A stretch of DNA of 64,000 nt from Pseudomonas fulva (GTDB lineage: Bacteria; Pseudomonadota; Gammaproteobacteria; Pseudomonadales; Pseudomonadaceae), in assembly GCF_023517795.1 (NCBI RefSeq), contig NZ_CP082928.1, forward strand, positions 1,550,001-1,614,000. Reading direction: 5' to 3'. A program made the position numbers and the translations under genes. This document shows positions 38,642-48,845 of this stretch, in pieces; position 1 is the stretch's first letter, and each line of letters starts with the position of its first letter. Below the pieces are notes generated by a model, which ran no database searches, was not told where the DNA came from, and worked only from the letters and a program-made list of their open reading frames with translations.

Positions 38642-40405
38642 ATGGCCAAGAAACTTCCTGCAACCGACGTGGTGGTGGTGGGGCTCGGCTGGGCCGGCTC
38701 GATCATCGCCAAGGAACTGGCCGACGAAGGCCTGCGCGTGGCGGGCTTCGAGCGGGGCGCCTGGCGCGACACGGCGAGCGACTTCAACATCGCCTCGGTG
38801 GCCGACGAGCTGCGCTACGTGGCGCGCCAGGAGCTGATGCTGCGCACCCGGCAGAACACCTGCACGCTGCGCAACAAGCCCAGCGAAACCGCATTGCCGA
38901 TGCGCACCTGGGGCTCGTTCCATCCCGGCAACGGCACCGGCGGCGCCGGCAACCACTGGGCCGGCATCACCTTTCGCTTTCAGCCCGAGGAGTTCCGTCT
39001 CAAGAGCCACCTGACCGAGCGCTACGGCAGCCAGGCCATCGAGGGCCTGACCCTGCAGGACTGGGGCACCACGTGGGAAGAGATGGAGCCGCACTACGAC
39101 GCCTTCGACCGCGTCGCGGGTATCTCCGGTAAGGCCGGCAATATCGGCGGGAAAATCATCGACGGCGGCAACCCATTCGAGGGCGCACGCTCGCGGGAAT
39201 ATCCCAATCCGCCGACCAAGCAGACCTACGCCCCCACGCTGTTCGCCGAAGCGGCGCGCAACATGGGCTACAAGCCGTTTCCGGTGCCGTCGGCGTTGGC
39301 CTCCCAGGGCTATACCAACCAGTACGGCGTGACCATGGGGCCCTGCACCTTCTGCGGCTTCTGCACCAACTACGGGTGCGCCAACTATTCCAAGGCAAGC
39401 GCCATCGTCAACGTGCTGCCGGCCCTGGTGCGCATGCCCAACTTCACCGCCAACACCCATTGCGAAGTGCTGGAGGTGACCAAGGACAGCACCGGCAAAC
39501 GCGCCACCGGCATCGTCTACGTCGACGCCAACGGCGAGAAGTGGGAGCAGCCGGCCGACATCGTCGTGGTGGCCGCCTTCACCTTCGAGAACGTGCGTCT
39601 GATGCTGCTCTCCGGCATCGGCGAGCCCTACGATCCGATCAGCAACACCGGCACCACCGGCCGCAACTACGCCTACCAGACGGCCAACAACGTGCAGCTG
39701 TTCTTCGATGACAAGAACTTCAACCCCTTCATCGGCGGCGGCGCCATCGGCATGGGCATCGACGAATTCAACAACGACAACTTCGACCATTCCGGCCTGG
39801 GCTTCGTCGGCGGTGGCAGCACCCGGGTGACGCCCATCGGCGCCGCGCCGATCAACTCGCGCCCGGTACCGCCCGGCACGCCCAAGTGGGGCAAGGAGTG
39901 GAAGAAGACCACGGCGCAGTACTACGCCGCGAGCATGTCCATCGGCTGCGAGGCGAGCAACTACAGCGCGCGCACCAACTACCTGTCCCTCGACCCGACC
40001 TACAAGGACCCCCACGGCCGGCCGCTTTTGCGCATCACCTTCGACTTCACCGAGAACGACCTGCGCATGGCCCAGTACGTGACCGACAAGACCGCCGAGA
40101 TCGCCAAGGCGCTGAACCCCAAGATGCTGTTCGCCAGCCCGCGCAAGGGGCCCTGGTCGAACACCTCCTACCAGTCGTCCCACGTGGTCGGCGGCTTCGT
40201 GATGGGCGCCGACCCGGCGACCAGCTCGGTGAACAAGCACCTGCAGGTGTGGGGCGTGCCCAACCTGTTCGTGGTCGGCGCCTCGGCCTTCCCACAGAAC
40301 CCCGGCTACAACCCCACCGGCACCGTCGGCGCCCTGGCCTATAAGGCCGCCCACGCGATTCGCACCCAGTACCTCAAGCGCCCCGGGGAGATGATCAGCG
40401 TATGA
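38642..40405 (+). CDS. Gluconate 2-dehydrogenase-type GMC flavoprotein (alpha subunit)
   Basis: 587 residues from ATG 38642, chosen because AAGGA lies eight bases upstream; ATG 38633 overlaps the previous stop. The FAD-binding glycine motif is VVVVGLGWAGSIIAKELADEG near 9 and the second FAD segment is GTGGAGNHWAGITFRF near 97. A Cys-rich insert CTFCGFCTNYGCANYSKAS near 237 could hold an iron-sulfur cluster, as reported for related dehydrogenases. The C-terminal GMC histidine/asparagine region is FPQNPGYNPTGTVGALAY. It has no signal peptide, consistent with export on the Tat-bearing gamma subunit. It oxidises gluconate or a similar sugar acid on the periplasmic face. Confidence 0.92.
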   Translation: MAKKLPATDVVVVGLGWAGSIIAKELADEGLRVAGFERGAWRDTASDFNIASVADELRYVARQELMLRTRQNTCTLRNKPSETALPMRTWGSFHPGNGTGGAGNHWAGITFRFQPEEFRLKSHLTERYGSQAIEGLTLQDWGTTWEEMEPHYDAFDRVAGISGKAGNIGGKIIDGGNPFEGARSREYPNPPTKQTYAPTLFAEAARNMGYKPFPVPSALASQGYTNQYGVTMGPCTFCGFCTNYGCANYSKASAIVNVLPALVRMPNFTANTHCEVLEVTKDSTGKRATGIVYVDANGEKWEQPADIVVVAAFTFENVRLMLLSGIGEPYDPISNTGTTGRNYAYQTANNVQLFFDDKNFNPFIGGGAIGMGIDEFNNDNFDHSGLGFVGGGSTRVTPIGAAPINSRPVPPGTPKWGKEWKKTTAQYYAASMSIGCEASNYSARTNYLSLDPTYKDPHGRPLLRITFDFTENDLRMAQYVTDKTAEIAKALNPKMLFASPRKGPWSNTSYQSSHVVGGFVMGADPATSSVNKHLQVWGVPNLFVVGASAFPQNPGYNPTGTVGALAYKAAHAIRTQYLKRPGEMISV

Positions 40406-41628
40406 AGACTCTCCTCAGCTTCAGCTTCGCCCTGCTGGCCACGGCCAGCGCCGGGGCCCATGCGGTCGGCGGCCAGGACGCCTACGAGCTGGTGCAGAAA
40501 GGCCGCTACATCGCCACCCTCGGCGATTGCACAGCCTGTCACACCATTCCCGGCAAACCGCTGTTCTCCGGCGGCGTGGCCATCGACACGCCGTTCGGCA
40601 AGCTGCTGGGCGCCAACATCACCCCGGACCAGCAAACCGGCATCGGCCGCTGGAACTTCGAGGAGTTCGAAGCCAGCATGGCCCGCGGTCACCGCCGCGA
40701 CGGCAAGCAGCTCTACCCGGCCATGCCCTACACGGCGTACACCAAGGTCACTCGCGAAGATAACCAGGCCCTGTGGGCCTACCTGCGCACCATAGAGCCA
40801 GTGCACAACGAGGTGCAGACCAACCAACTGCCCTTTCCCTTCAGCGTGCGAATGAACATGAAGGTATGGAACTGGCTAAACTTCACCGAAGGCGAATTCA
40901 CGCCCGAGGCGGACAAGAGCGAACAATGGAACCGCGGCGCCTACCTGGTGCAGGGCCTGGGCCACTGTGGCAGCTGCCACACGCCGAAGAACCTGCTCGG
41001 CGGCGACAAGAACGACGAGTTCCTGCAGGGTGGCGTGCTGCAGGGCTGGATGGCGCCCAACATCACCGGAGTGGCGCACATCGGCCTCGGCGACTGGAGC
41101 GAGGCGGACATCGTCCAGTACCTGAAGACCGGGGCCAACCGCTACGACATCGCCTCCGGGCCGATGGCCGAGGCGGTCGAGCATTCCACCCAGCACTGGC
41201 GCGACGACGACCTGATGGCCGTGGCCGTGTACCTCAAGGACCTCGACCATGAGCACGACAAGCCCGAGCCGCTGGCCGCCACTGACCCGGTGATGAAAGC
41301 CGGAGGCGCGATCTATGCCGATCGCTGTTCGGGCTGCCACACGCCGAACGGCGAAGGCATCGCCACGCTGTTCCCGAAACTGGCCAACGCGCCGCTCGTC
41401 AACACTAGGGATGCCACCTCGATGATTCGCGTGGTGCTGGCCGGCAACCGCGCCGTGAGCACCGCCGCGGCGCCCACCGGCCCGGCGATGCCCGCCTTCG
41501 CCTGGAACCTGTCGGACGAGAACGTCGCCGATGTGCTGACCTATATCCGCAACAGCTGGGGCAACGCCGCGGCGCCGATCAGCGCCGATCAGGTGCGCAA
41601 GCAGCGCGAGGCCCTGCAGAGCGAATAG
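40402..41628 (+). CDS. Triheme cytochrome c subunit of the membrane-bound dehydrogenase
   Basis: 408 residues with a signal peptide (about 1-20, ending AGAHA). Three CxxCH haem c sites are CTACH near 45, CGSCH near 193 and CSGCH near 314, each in a cytochrome c domain, followed by a distal-Met segment in each. It passes electrons from the GMC subunit to ubiquinone or the respiratory chain. It overlaps the alpha-subunit gene by four bases (ATGA). The final helix typical of membrane-anchored versions is not obvious (it ends QRE-ALQSE), so anchoring may be peripheral. Confidence 0.94.
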   Translation: MKTLLSFSFALLATASAGAHAVGGQDAYELVQKGRYIATLGDCTACHTIPGKPLFSGGVAIDTPFGKLLGANITPDQQTGIGRWNFEEFEASMARGHRRDGKQLYPAMPYTAYTKVTREDNQALWAYLRTIEPVHNEVQTNQLPFPFSVRMNMKVWNWLNFTEGEFTPEADKSEQWNRGAYLVQGLGHCGSCHTPKNLLGGDKNDEFLQGGVLQGWMAPNITGVAHIGLGDWSEADIVQYLKTGANRYDIASGPMAEAVEHSTQHWRDDDLMAVAVYLKDLDHEHDKPEPLAATDPVMKAGGAIYADRCSGCHTPNGEGIATLFPKLANAPLVNTRDATSMIRVVLAGNRAVSTAAAPTGPAMPAFAWNLSDENVADVLTYIRNSWGNAAAPISADQVRKQREALQSE

Positions 41629-41764
41629 GGCTGCCGGGAAAATCGCCGAGTGCCTGTCAGGCCCTCGGCGACGCCCACTGCAGCGCGGCGAAACTGATGC
41701 GATAATTGGCGTCCTTCAAGGGCCGGCGGCCTCGTACCGGGCACCGTAACGCAGGAATAACACG

Positions 41765-42250
41765 ATGAAGAACTCTCAGCGTGGCTCGGGCCACCTGTTC
41801 AGCCTGATGGTTCTCGGGCTCATTGTCTGGGGCGCTTACGTCACCGTTTACGTGCCCTACGAGCACCGCAAGTCGATGGACGCCTTTCGCAGCAACCCGC
41901 CTGCGGTGAGCCCGGCGAAAATGGCGGTGATCGAGGCCTACAAGGCCCGGCCAACACCGACCCAACTGCCCCACGGGCTGTATACCGGCCAGGTCGAGCA
42001 GGATGGCTACCCGATGACCATCAGCTTCGCGTTCGACGACCAACAGGTCCTCACCAAGAAGGCGCAGATCAAGACCTACGAATTCGCAGGCACCGCCCGC
42101 TATACCTTCGACGGCGCGGTGATGACCTTCAGCGACGTCAAGGGCGATGCCGTGCTGTTCCCCCGGCCGGGCGAGCCGCTTGAAGTGATCAGCGACACCG
42201 AGGTGCACATTCCCGGGCCGGACAAGCCGCTGGTGCTGACGCGTCAGTAG
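41765..42250 (+). CDS. Single-pass membrane hypothetical protein
   Basis: 161 residues. A short basic N-terminus is followed by a transmembrane segment (about 11-29, LFSLMVLGLIVWGAYVTVY) and a soluble periplasmic part with YTGQVEQDGYPMTISFAFDD near 77 and an alternating beta pattern (ARYTFDGAVMTFSD; LEVISDTEVHIPG). No known motif. It is monocistronic, 136 bases after the cytochrome gene; a hairpin (cgccgag/ctcggcg near 41645) lies between. Function unknown. Confidence 0.65.
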   Translation: MKNSQRGSGHLFSLMVLGLIVWGAYVTVYVPYEHRKSMDAFRSNPPAVSPAKMAVIEAYKARPTPTQLPHGLYTGQVEQDGYPMTISFAFDDQQVLTKKAQIKTYEFAGTARYTFDGAVMTFSDVKGDAVLFPRPGEPLEVISDTEVHIPGPDKPLVLTRQ

Positions 42251-42256
42251 GCGCCG

Positions 42257-42445
42257 TCAAGCGCCGGATTCCTCGTCGCGCTCACGCTCGATCAACTGCG
42301 CGACCTTGGCCGCAGCCTCGGTCTCGGTGGCGAAGAAGTGCTGCTGATCATCGGCGGTAACCACCTGGAAGATTTCCTCATCGCCCAGGTGCCTGTGCGC
42401 TTCGGGTATGTCGCTGCCCTGCAGTTTCTTCAATCTCACGGCCAT
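42257..42445 (-). CDS. Small hypothetical protein
   Basis: 62 residues from ATG 42445, with AGGAG nine bases upstream. Sequence features are an N-terminal MAVRLKKLQGSD, a middle EEIFQVVTADDQQHFFATETEAAAKV and a charged C-terminus (IERERDEESGA). No membrane segment. The frame stays open upstream to 42586, but the ribosome binding site supports 42445. The family is not recognised. It converges with the single-pass membrane protein gene. Confidence 0.6.
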   Translation of the reverse strand: MAVRLKKLQGSDIPEAHRHLGDEEIFQVVTADDQQHFFATETEAAAKVAQLIERERDEESGA

Positions 42446-42696
42446 CACGGCGCACTCCTGATCGTTATCCCTGCAGCTATGACAGAGCGCCACCCCGCGA
42501 AGTGCTGGGTAAATTTCGGGCTGCTCACCGCGTGTGACCTTGACATAGACCGGGCAAATACGGGTTCGCTGTCGATGATTTGGCACTCACCATGGGCCCT
42601 GCGCCTGGCCTGATACATTCGCTCGAAGCTGTTCACGATCCTTTAACGCGGCATCAAAGAGGCCGTTACGAGGCAGGAGCGGACACTCAGTGGTCT

Positions 42697-42783
42697 CGTA
42701 GGAGGGGCCGGGCGGCGATCCGCTTTAGCCGCGAGCCTTGTATGAAGGCAAACAAAGAGTTCGGGGCTAAAGCCCCTCCTACG
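42697..42783. repeat. Inverted REP pair in a gene-free region
   Basis: A REP-like copy at 42697-42733 (cgtaggaggggc then ctttagccgcga) and an inverted copy at 42760-42783 (ttcggggctaaagcccctcc then tacg). The 372-bp gap 42446-42817 holds nothing else that I can support. Confidence 0.75.
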
Positions 42784-42817
42784 GATCACGTCGAGGCGAA
42801 GGATCGTGAACAGGTTC

Positions 42818-45283
42818 TCAGTCGCGGGCCACGGCGCGCTGGATCGCCCCGGCCAGGATGCGCGACAGCTGCTCCACCGAATACGGCTTGTGCAGCAGCT
42901 CGAAGCCATGGCTACCCTGCTGCGCCAGTACCTCGCTGTAGCCGGAGGTCAGCACCACTGGCAGCAGCGGGTGGCTGCGATGAATGGCCTTGCCCAGGTC
43001 GATGCCGTTCATGCCCGGCATCACCACGTCGGAGAACACCACATCGAAGCTGTGCGCCGCCTCGCTCAGGCAGACCAGGGCCTGCTCGGCGTTACTGGCC
43101 AGGGTGGGCTGGTAACCGAGTTCGAGCAGTGCGCTGACGCAAAAGCTGCCGACCTCCGGATTGTCCTCGACGACCAGTACCCGGCTGCCATGGGCACCAC
43201 TCAGGGGCTGCGGGTCATCCACCCTGGTGCGAGGCGTGGGCCGTGCCGTGACCCGTGGCAGATACAGCGTGAAGGTGGTGCCTTCGCCCACCACGCTGTC
43301 GACCATGATCTCGCCACCCGACTGCTTGGCGAAACCGAACACCTGGGACAGGCCCAGGCCGGTGCCCTTGCCCAGCTCCTTGGTGGTGAAGAACGGCTCG
43401 AAGATCGCTTCCAGATGCTCGGGCTCGATACCCGTGCCGGTGTCGACGATGGACACGGCGACGAAATCGCCATTGACCGCCGTACCCATGCGGCTCGCCG
43501 GAATCTGCGCGCAGGGCTCGACCCGAATCAGGATGCGCCCCACGCCATTGAGCGAGTCGCGCGCGTTGAGCGCCAGGTTGACGATGGCCGTGTCGAACTG
43601 GTTGGCATCGGCGTAGACATGACACGGCTGGCTGGGCATCTCGAGGGCGAGCTCGATGCGGGTGCCGTTCAGGGTTTCCAGCATGTCGGTCAGGGACCGC
43701 AGGCTTTCGCCCACTGCGAACACCTCCGGGCGCAGGGTCTGGCGCCTGGCGAAGGACAGCAATTGCCCGGTCAGCCGCGAGGCGCGGTCGACCGTATCGG
43801 AAATCGCCTCGATGTAACGCAGCCGTTTCTCATCGGGCAGGCCGGGGCGTTTGAGCAGGTCGCTGGACGACTTGATGACCGTGAGCAGGTTGTTGAAATC
43901 GTGGGCCACGCCACCGGTGAGCTGGCCCACTGCCTCGAGCTTCTGCGCCTGGCGCAGGGCCGACTGGGTGCGTTCCAGCTCCAGCTGCGACCTGATCTGC
44001 TCGGTGATGTCGTGGGCAAAATGGAAGGCGCCGATCACCTGGCCGTCGGCATCGTGCAGGGGCGTATAGGCCAGCTCGTAGCTGCGCCGCTCACCGTTGG
44101 GCTGGCCGTATTCACCCGCCACGCGAAAGGTCTCGCCGCGCAGGGCGCGCTGCATGCAGGCTTGCAGCCCCTGGCGCTGCTGCGCGGTGACCAGGTCGGG
44201 CAGCACCTCGCCACCCTGCACCGTGACGCCATAGAGTTCCTGCATGGCGCGGGCATGGGCCTGGTTGAAGGCGATCTGCCGGCACTCGGTATCGAAGATG
44301 CAGATGGGCACGGCATTGGCTTCGATCACGTCGCGGAACAGGCGCAGCTTGAGGGTGCGCTCGGCCACCTGCTGCTCCAGGGTGCCGTTGAGCTCGCGCA
44401 ACTGCGCTTCCCGGGCCTTGAGCGCCGCCTCCGCCTCCTTGCGTGCGCTGATATCGGAGGCCGCCCCCAACCAGCTGGTGACGGTGCCATCGGCGTCGAA
44501 CAAGGGCACCGCACGCACGTGGGCCCAGCCGATGGTGCCATCCACACGATTGACCGGATGCTCGATATGGTAGGTGCCGGTCGCGATGGCCCGGGCGATT
44601 TCCGCGCGCACCATGTCCCGGGCCTCGGCCGGGATGTACTCGTCCAGCCAGTTGCTGTTGGTGGTTTGCGTGTCGGGGATGAAGTTGCCGCCATTGAGCT
44701 CGTGCAACTGGCTCCAGTCGGCGCTGATGTAAAAGCGCACTTCGGAGGAGGAACGAACCAGGGCGTCCAGGCGCTGTTCACTGTCACGCAGCGCCTGCGA
44801 GGCCTTCACGTGCTCGGAGGTTTCCCGGGTGAAACACAGCACGCCGGCGATCTGCCCGGCATCGTCTCGCAACGGCGAAAACGAATAGCTCCACCAGGTC
44901 TGCTCCGGCTCGCCATGGCGGGCCATGCCGATGGGCACATCGACGAAACGTACCGCGTCGCCCTGCAGGGCCTGCGTAAGGGGAACACGCACGGCCTCCC
45001 AGGCATCGGCCCACAGCACGGCCAGCGGCTGCCCCAGGGCATGCGCCAGGCGCGGCCCGAGAATCGGCCGGTAGGCATCGTTGTAGAAGAAGGTCAGCTC
45101 CGGTCCCCAGACCAGGTACATGCTTTCCGGAGAGTTGAGCATCAGCTCGAGGGCGCTGCACAGGGAGCGCGGCCATGCCGCAGGGACACCCAGCGGGGTC
45201 GCCGTCCAGTCATGATCACGGATCAGGGCGCCGGTCTCACCGCCGCCGATCAGAAAGGCTCGTTGTTCCATAGCGACCAACAT
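42818..45283 (-). CDS. PAS-rich hybrid sensor histidine kinase with C-terminal receiver
   Basis: 821 residues from ATG 45283 (preceded by GTGGA), or 817 from the in-frame ATG at 45271. Soluble. The first sensor domain (about 15-150) has [20 protein letters not shown], a form common in PAS hybrid kinases of this type. PAS domains follow (about 165-290 and 325-445), then HisKA with [14 protein letters not shown] near 470, HATPase ([35 protein letters not shown]) and a receiver (about 695-810) with VVEDNPEV, Asp in [13 protein letters not shown] and Lys in [11 protein letters not shown]. It is one gene upstream of an orphan binding protein on the same strand. Confidence 0.92.
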   Translation of the reverse strand: MLVAMEQRAFLIGGGETGALIRDHDWTATPLGVPAAWPRSLCSALELMLNSPESMYLVWGPELTFFYNDAYRPILGPRLAHALGQPLAVLWADAWEAVRVPLTQALQGDAVRFVDVPIGMARHGEPEQTWWSYSFSPLRDDAGQIAGVLCFTRETSEHVKASQALRDSEQRLDALVRSSSEVRFYISADWSQLHELNGGNFIPDTQTTNSNWLDEYIPAEARDMVRAEIARAIATGTYHIEHPVNRVDGTIGWAHVRAVPLFDADGTVTSWLGAASDISARKEAEAALKAREAQLRELNGTLEQQVAERTLKLRLFRDVIEANAVPICIFDTECRQIAFNQAHARAMQELYGVTVQGGEVLPDLVTAQQRQGLQACMQRALRGETFRVAGEYGQPNGERRSYELAYTPLHDADGQVIGAFHFAHDITEQIRSQLELERTQSALRQAQKLEAVGQLTGGVAHDFNNLLTVIKSSSDLLKRPGLPDEKRLRYIEAISDTVDRASRLTGQLLSFARRQTLRPEVFAVGESLRSLTDMLETLNGTRIELALEMPSQPCHVYADANQFDTAIVNLALNARDSLNGVGRILIRVEPCAQIPASRMGTAVNGDFVAVSIVDTGTGIEPEHLEAIFEPFFTTKELGKGTGLGLSQVFGFAKQSGGEIMVDSVVGEGTTFTLYLPRVTARPTPRTRVDDPQPLSGAHGSRVLVVEDNPEVGSFCVSALLELGYQPTLASNAEQALVCLSEAAHSFDVVFSDVVMPGMNGIDLGKAIHRSHPLLPVVLTSGYSEVLAQQGSHGFELLHKPYSVEQLSRILAGAIQRAVARD

Positions 45284-45426
45284 TCATATCCACTGCAGTT
45301 GAACGACGGTGCTCGGGCATGGAGGCAGTTGCAGCCTGGCCAGGCAGGCAGCAGAGCGGATACAGAGTGCGCCAGGTGGCGCGCGGTTCCAGCTATATCG
45401 ATGCGCTTCGCCGGGCCGGGCAAGCT

Positions 45427-46188
45427 TCAATAACCTGGATCATACGTCATCGGCCGCCAGTAACGCTGCTGAATACGCGCCAGCTCGCCGCTCAGGCGCA
45501 GTTGCTCGAGCGCATCGGCCCAGGCGGCGACCAGGCCATCGTCGCTGTCCTTGCTAAAGGCGATGTACAGCGCCGAGCGATACAGCGCGACGGGCACCCG
45601 GCGCAGCGTGCCGGGGGCGATGCCCAGCTGGGCGCTGTAATAGGCCACGCCCGCGTCGGTATCGCCGGCGATGATCCCGGTGCGCCCGGCCAGCAGCATG
45701 CGGTAGAGCTGCTGACTGCTGGTGGCACGCTTCTCCAGGTTGTCGAAACCCCGGGACTCGAGCACCTGCGGGATCAGCCCGGCATGCCGGGTGGTGATCT
45801 GCGGCGCCTGCCGCAACTGGTCGAGGGAGTCCACCGGCGTTGGCGTGCCCGCCAGTTGGTAAGGATAGATCGACTCCTCGGCGATAGGCCCCACCCATTT
45901 GAACAGCGCCTCGCGCTCCGGCGTGCGGAACAGCGAATACATGATGGTCCTGGGGCGGTTCATCAGCCCATGGGTGGCCCGCATGCTCGGCACCACCACG
46001 ATCTCGAAACCGTCGCCGGTCAGGGTCATGATGGCCCGCACGATATCCGTGGCCATGCCGGTCAGTTGGTCGCCCTGCTGGTAGTTGTAGGGCGCCCATT
46101 CCTCGGTGAGGATCTGATAGGGCTCGGCCCGGGCAAAGGCGCCGAGCAGCAGGCAGAACAGCGCAAGGATCGGACGAAGAGGTTTCAC
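45427..46188 (-). CDS. Periplasmic solute-binding protein, family 3 (orphan)
   Basis: 253 residues from a probable GTG at 46188 (VKPLRPILALFCLLLGAFA signal peptide, cleaved near ARAEP). Lobe 1 has YQILTEEWAPYNYQQGDQLTG near 25, then IVRAIMTLTG and MYSLFRTPEREALFKWVGPI near 80, features shared with the tandem pair at 8420-10105. The start is uncertain: the ribosome binding site is weak, and a 66-residue Arg-rich extension is open upstream. No permease is nearby. It is on the same strand as, and upstream of, the PAS hybrid kinase, so the two may be co-transcribed. Confidence 0.82.
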   Translation of the reverse strand: MKPLRPILALFCLLLGAFARAEPYQILTEEWAPYNYQQGDQLTGMATDIVRAIMTLTGDGFEIVVVPSMRATHGLMNRPRTIMYSLFRTPEREALFKWVGPIAEESIYPYQLAGTPTPVDSLDQLRQAPQITTRHAGLIPQVLESRGFDNLEKRATSSQQLYRMLLAGRTGIIAGDTDAGVAYYSAQLGIAPGTLRRVPVALYRSALYIAFSKDSDDGLVAAWADALEQLRLSGELARIQQRYWRPMTYDPGY

Positions 46189-46404
46189 AGCGGGTATGGA
46201 TTCACGGCGGTGCCGGAGCGGCAGATTATGGTGCCGTAAAGCATAGCTGCAGTGACTGCTTACGCGCCGGCGAGTCAGGCTGCCGATGGAGCATCTACGC
46301 TCGCCAGCGCCTCGACCATGAAGCACGCGATAGTCTGTACCTGTCCTAGGGCGCGCGGCCGTAGCAGCTAAAGATCTTTCTAGCATCTATCGATACAGCC
46401 CACA

Positions 46405-46423
46405 AATGATATAGATTATTATT
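46405..46423. promoter_or_regulatory. Possible Fur box upstream of the TonB-dependent receptor gene
   Basis: The sequence AATGATATAGATTATTATT matches 11 of 19 positions of the classical Fur consensus GATAATGATAATCATTATC and lies in an AT-rich stretch 63 bases before the receptor ATG. A match of that size is suggestive only. Confidence 0.4.
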
Positions 46424-46485
46424 CGCTACACTTCTATTTTTTTACGACTCTATTACCTTCGATCACGCGATCAGCAGGATTGCTC

Positions 46486-48747
46486 ATGCCTATCCATCGT
46501 GCGCCAAACAAAACCGTACTGACTTCCCTGTGGCTGCCAGTGTGCTTCGCGGCCAGCTTTTCTTCAGCCGCGGTCTACGCGCAAACCTCGCTAGAAATCT
46601 CCCCACAGGAAGCACAGTCAGCTGACGCCGATGCAGTGTCGGAAAATGCATTGGAGCTCGAGGAAACGGCCATTTCCGCTAGCGCCGATGCCTCGCGTGA
46701 AGGCCTGGTGCCTGAGTTCGAGGGTGGGCAGGTCGCCCGCGGCGGCCGAGTGGGAATTCTCGGCAACAAGGACTACATGGAAACTCCCTTCACCTCCACG
46801 TCCTATACCAATCAGCTGATTCAAGATCAGCAAGCACACAGCGTGGCGGACATTCTGCAGAACGATCCATCCGTGCGGATCGCTCGCGGCTTTGGCAACT
46901 TCCAGGAGCTCTACGTAGTACGGGGCTTCCCACTGTATTCCGATGATATCTCCTACAACGGTCTTTACGGCCTCTTGCCTCGCCAATACGTGGCGTCCGA
47001 GTTCATCGAGCGCGTCGAGGTATTCCGCGGCGCCAACGCCTTCCTGAACGGTGCCGCACCAGGCGGCACCGGCATTGGTGGCGCAATCAATATCCTGCCC
47101 AAGCGTGCGCCAAACGATCCACTGACTCGACTAACCGTCGGTGCGCAGACAAACGGCTTCGGCACCGTCAGTGCAGATGTCGCTCGCCGATTTGGTGAGG
47201 AGGATCGCTTCGGCGTCCGTTTGAACGTCGCCAAACGCGACGGCGAAACATCAGTGAAAGACCAGGACCGCACTCTGGATATGTTTGCGCTGGGGCTCGA
47301 TTACCAAGGCGATCGTTTACGCCTGTCCGCTGACATCGGGCACCAGTATCATTTCATCGACACTCCGCTGCCGAGCGTCACTCCTACAGGCAGCATTCCC
47401 AGTGCACCAGATGCCAAGGACAATTACGGCCAGCCCTGGACTTATTCGAAAGAGAAACAGACGTTCGGCACCTTCCGTGCGGAATATGACCTGTCCGACG
47501 CCGTCACTACCTGGGCAGCCGCGGGCATGCGCAAGGGCGAGGAAAAGAACGTACTGGCCAACCCGTCATCAAATGCCGCTGGCGTGACTACGGCCTCCCG
47601 CTTCGATAATTACCGGGAGGAAACCGTAACCACAGGCGAAGTGGGTATGCGCTTCAACCTGCAGACGGGGCCGGTATCCCACGAATGGGTCGTATCAGGC
47701 GCCATGTACGACACCGAGGATCGCAACGCTTGGCAAGGCAATTTCAGCAGCCCCATTGCCGGCGATCTTTACAACCCCTATGACGGGGCAAAACCAGACA
47801 ACAACTCCTTCAGCGGTTCGATGTCCGATCCCCACATCACTGGCCGAACGCACACGCAAAGCCTGGCGATCGCCGACACACTCGGCTTCTTCGATAACCA
47901 GTTATTGGTCACCCTCGGAGCTCGTCGCCAGGGATTGGACGTAACGGCATACGACTACAACAGCGGTAATCGAACCTCGAAGTACAAACAGTATGAGACC
48001 ACACCTGTCGCGGGTGTCGTTTACCAGTTGAACGAACAGGTTTCGGTTTACGGTAATTACATCGAAGGTTTGACCGCAGGCGATACCGCCGGCTCAACCA
48101 CCACCTTGCCCGACGGAACATCTGCACCGATCCTCAACGCTGGCGAAGCTCTGGCACCCTACGTCGCAAAACAGACCGAGCTCGGCGTGAAATACGACGG
48201 CGGCTTCGTGGGTGGCAGCATCGCGGTGTTCCAGACCGAAAAACCTGTGGGCATCGTCGAGAACCAAATCTTCAAGGATGGTGGCGAGCAGCGTAACCGC
48301 GGCATCGAACTCTCGGTCTTCGGCGAACCCGCTCAAGGCGTCCGCCTGCTGGGCGGTCTCACGCTGCTGGATGCAGAGCTGACCAAGACACAGAATGGTG
48401 AAAACGACGGCAACGAGCCGATCGGCGTTCCCAAAATCCAGGCCAATATCGGAGGCGAATGGGACGTACCGGGCTTCAACGGTCTGTCGCTCAATAGCCG
48501 CGTGACCTACACCGACAGCCAGTACACCAACAACGCTAACAGCCTCGAGATTCCATCGTGGACCCGGCTGGATATTGGTGCACGTTATGGCTTCAAGCTC
48601 GATGAGCGCGACGTGACCCTGCGCGCCCGCCTCGACAACGTCACGGGCCGCGACTACTGGGCATCCACCGGTGGCTATCCAGGCTCCAACTACCTGACGC
48701 TCGGCGAGCCACGCACGCTTTCGGTCAGCGCGACGGTCGATTTCTGA
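46486..48747 (+). CDS. TonB-dependent siderophore receptor
   Basis: 753 residues from ATG 46486, with AGGA six bases upstream. A signal peptide (about 1-33, cleaved near VYAQT) is followed by an extension LEISPQEAQSADADAVSE. The TonB-box region is around ELEETAISAS. The plug domain (about 105-225) has NDPSVRIARGFGNFQELYVVRGF and RVEVFRGANAFLNGAAPGG, and a 22-strand barrel ends in SATVDF with the terminal Phe expected for BAM recognition. It imports a ferric siderophore, possibly ferrichrome-like; the ligand cannot be read from sequence. No siderophore genes are adjacent. A terminator follows. Confidence 0.94.
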   Translation: MPIHRAPNKTVLTSLWLPVCFAASFSSAAVYAQTSLEISPQEAQSADADAVSENALELEETAISASADASREGLVPEFEGGQVARGGRVGILGNKDYMETPFTSTSYTNQLIQDQQAHSVADILQNDPSVRIARGFGNFQELYVVRGFPLYSDDISYNGLYGLLPRQYVASEFIERVEVFRGANAFLNGAAPGGTGIGGAINILPKRAPNDPLTRLTVGAQTNGFGTVSADVARRFGEEDRFGVRLNVAKRDGETSVKDQDRTLDMFALGLDYQGDRLRLSADIGHQYHFIDTPLPSVTPTGSIPSAPDAKDNYGQPWTYSKEKQTFGTFRAEYDLSDAVTTWAAAGMRKGEEKNVLANPSSNAAGVTTASRFDNYREETVTTGEVGMRFNLQTGPVSHEWVVSGAMYDTEDRNAWQGNFSSPIAGDLYNPYDGAKPDNNSFSGSMSDPHITGRTHTQSLAIADTLGFFDNQLLVTLGARRQGLDVTAYDYNSGNRTSKYKQYETTPVAGVVYQLNEQVSVYGNYIEGLTAGDTAGSTTTLPDGTSAPILNAGEALAPYVAKQTELGVKYDGGFVGGSIAVFQTEKPVGIVENQIFKDGGEQRNRGIELSVFGEPAQGVRLLGGLTLLDAELTKTQNGENDGNEPIGVPKIQANIGGEWDVPGFNGLSLNSRVTYTDSQYTNNANSLEIPSWTRLDIGARYGFKLDERDVTLRARLDNVTGRDYWASTGGYPGSNYLTLGEPRTLSVSATVDF

Positions 48748-48774
48748 TCCAAGAAATCACAGAGTGCCGAACAA

Positions 48775-48806
48775 AAAGAGCGGGAGTTACGTCCCGCTCT
48801 TTTTTG
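48775..48806. terminator. Bidirectional rho-independent terminator between receptor and cyoB genes
   Basis: Stem aaaaagagcggga/tcccgctcttttt with a gttacg loop. It has A- and T-tracts on opposite sides, so it can end both the receptor gene and the minus-strand cyoB transcript. Confidence 0.92.
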
Positions 48807-48845
48807 CCTTGGCCAAGGCGCTTCCCAGGATCGGCAGCGGCCAGT

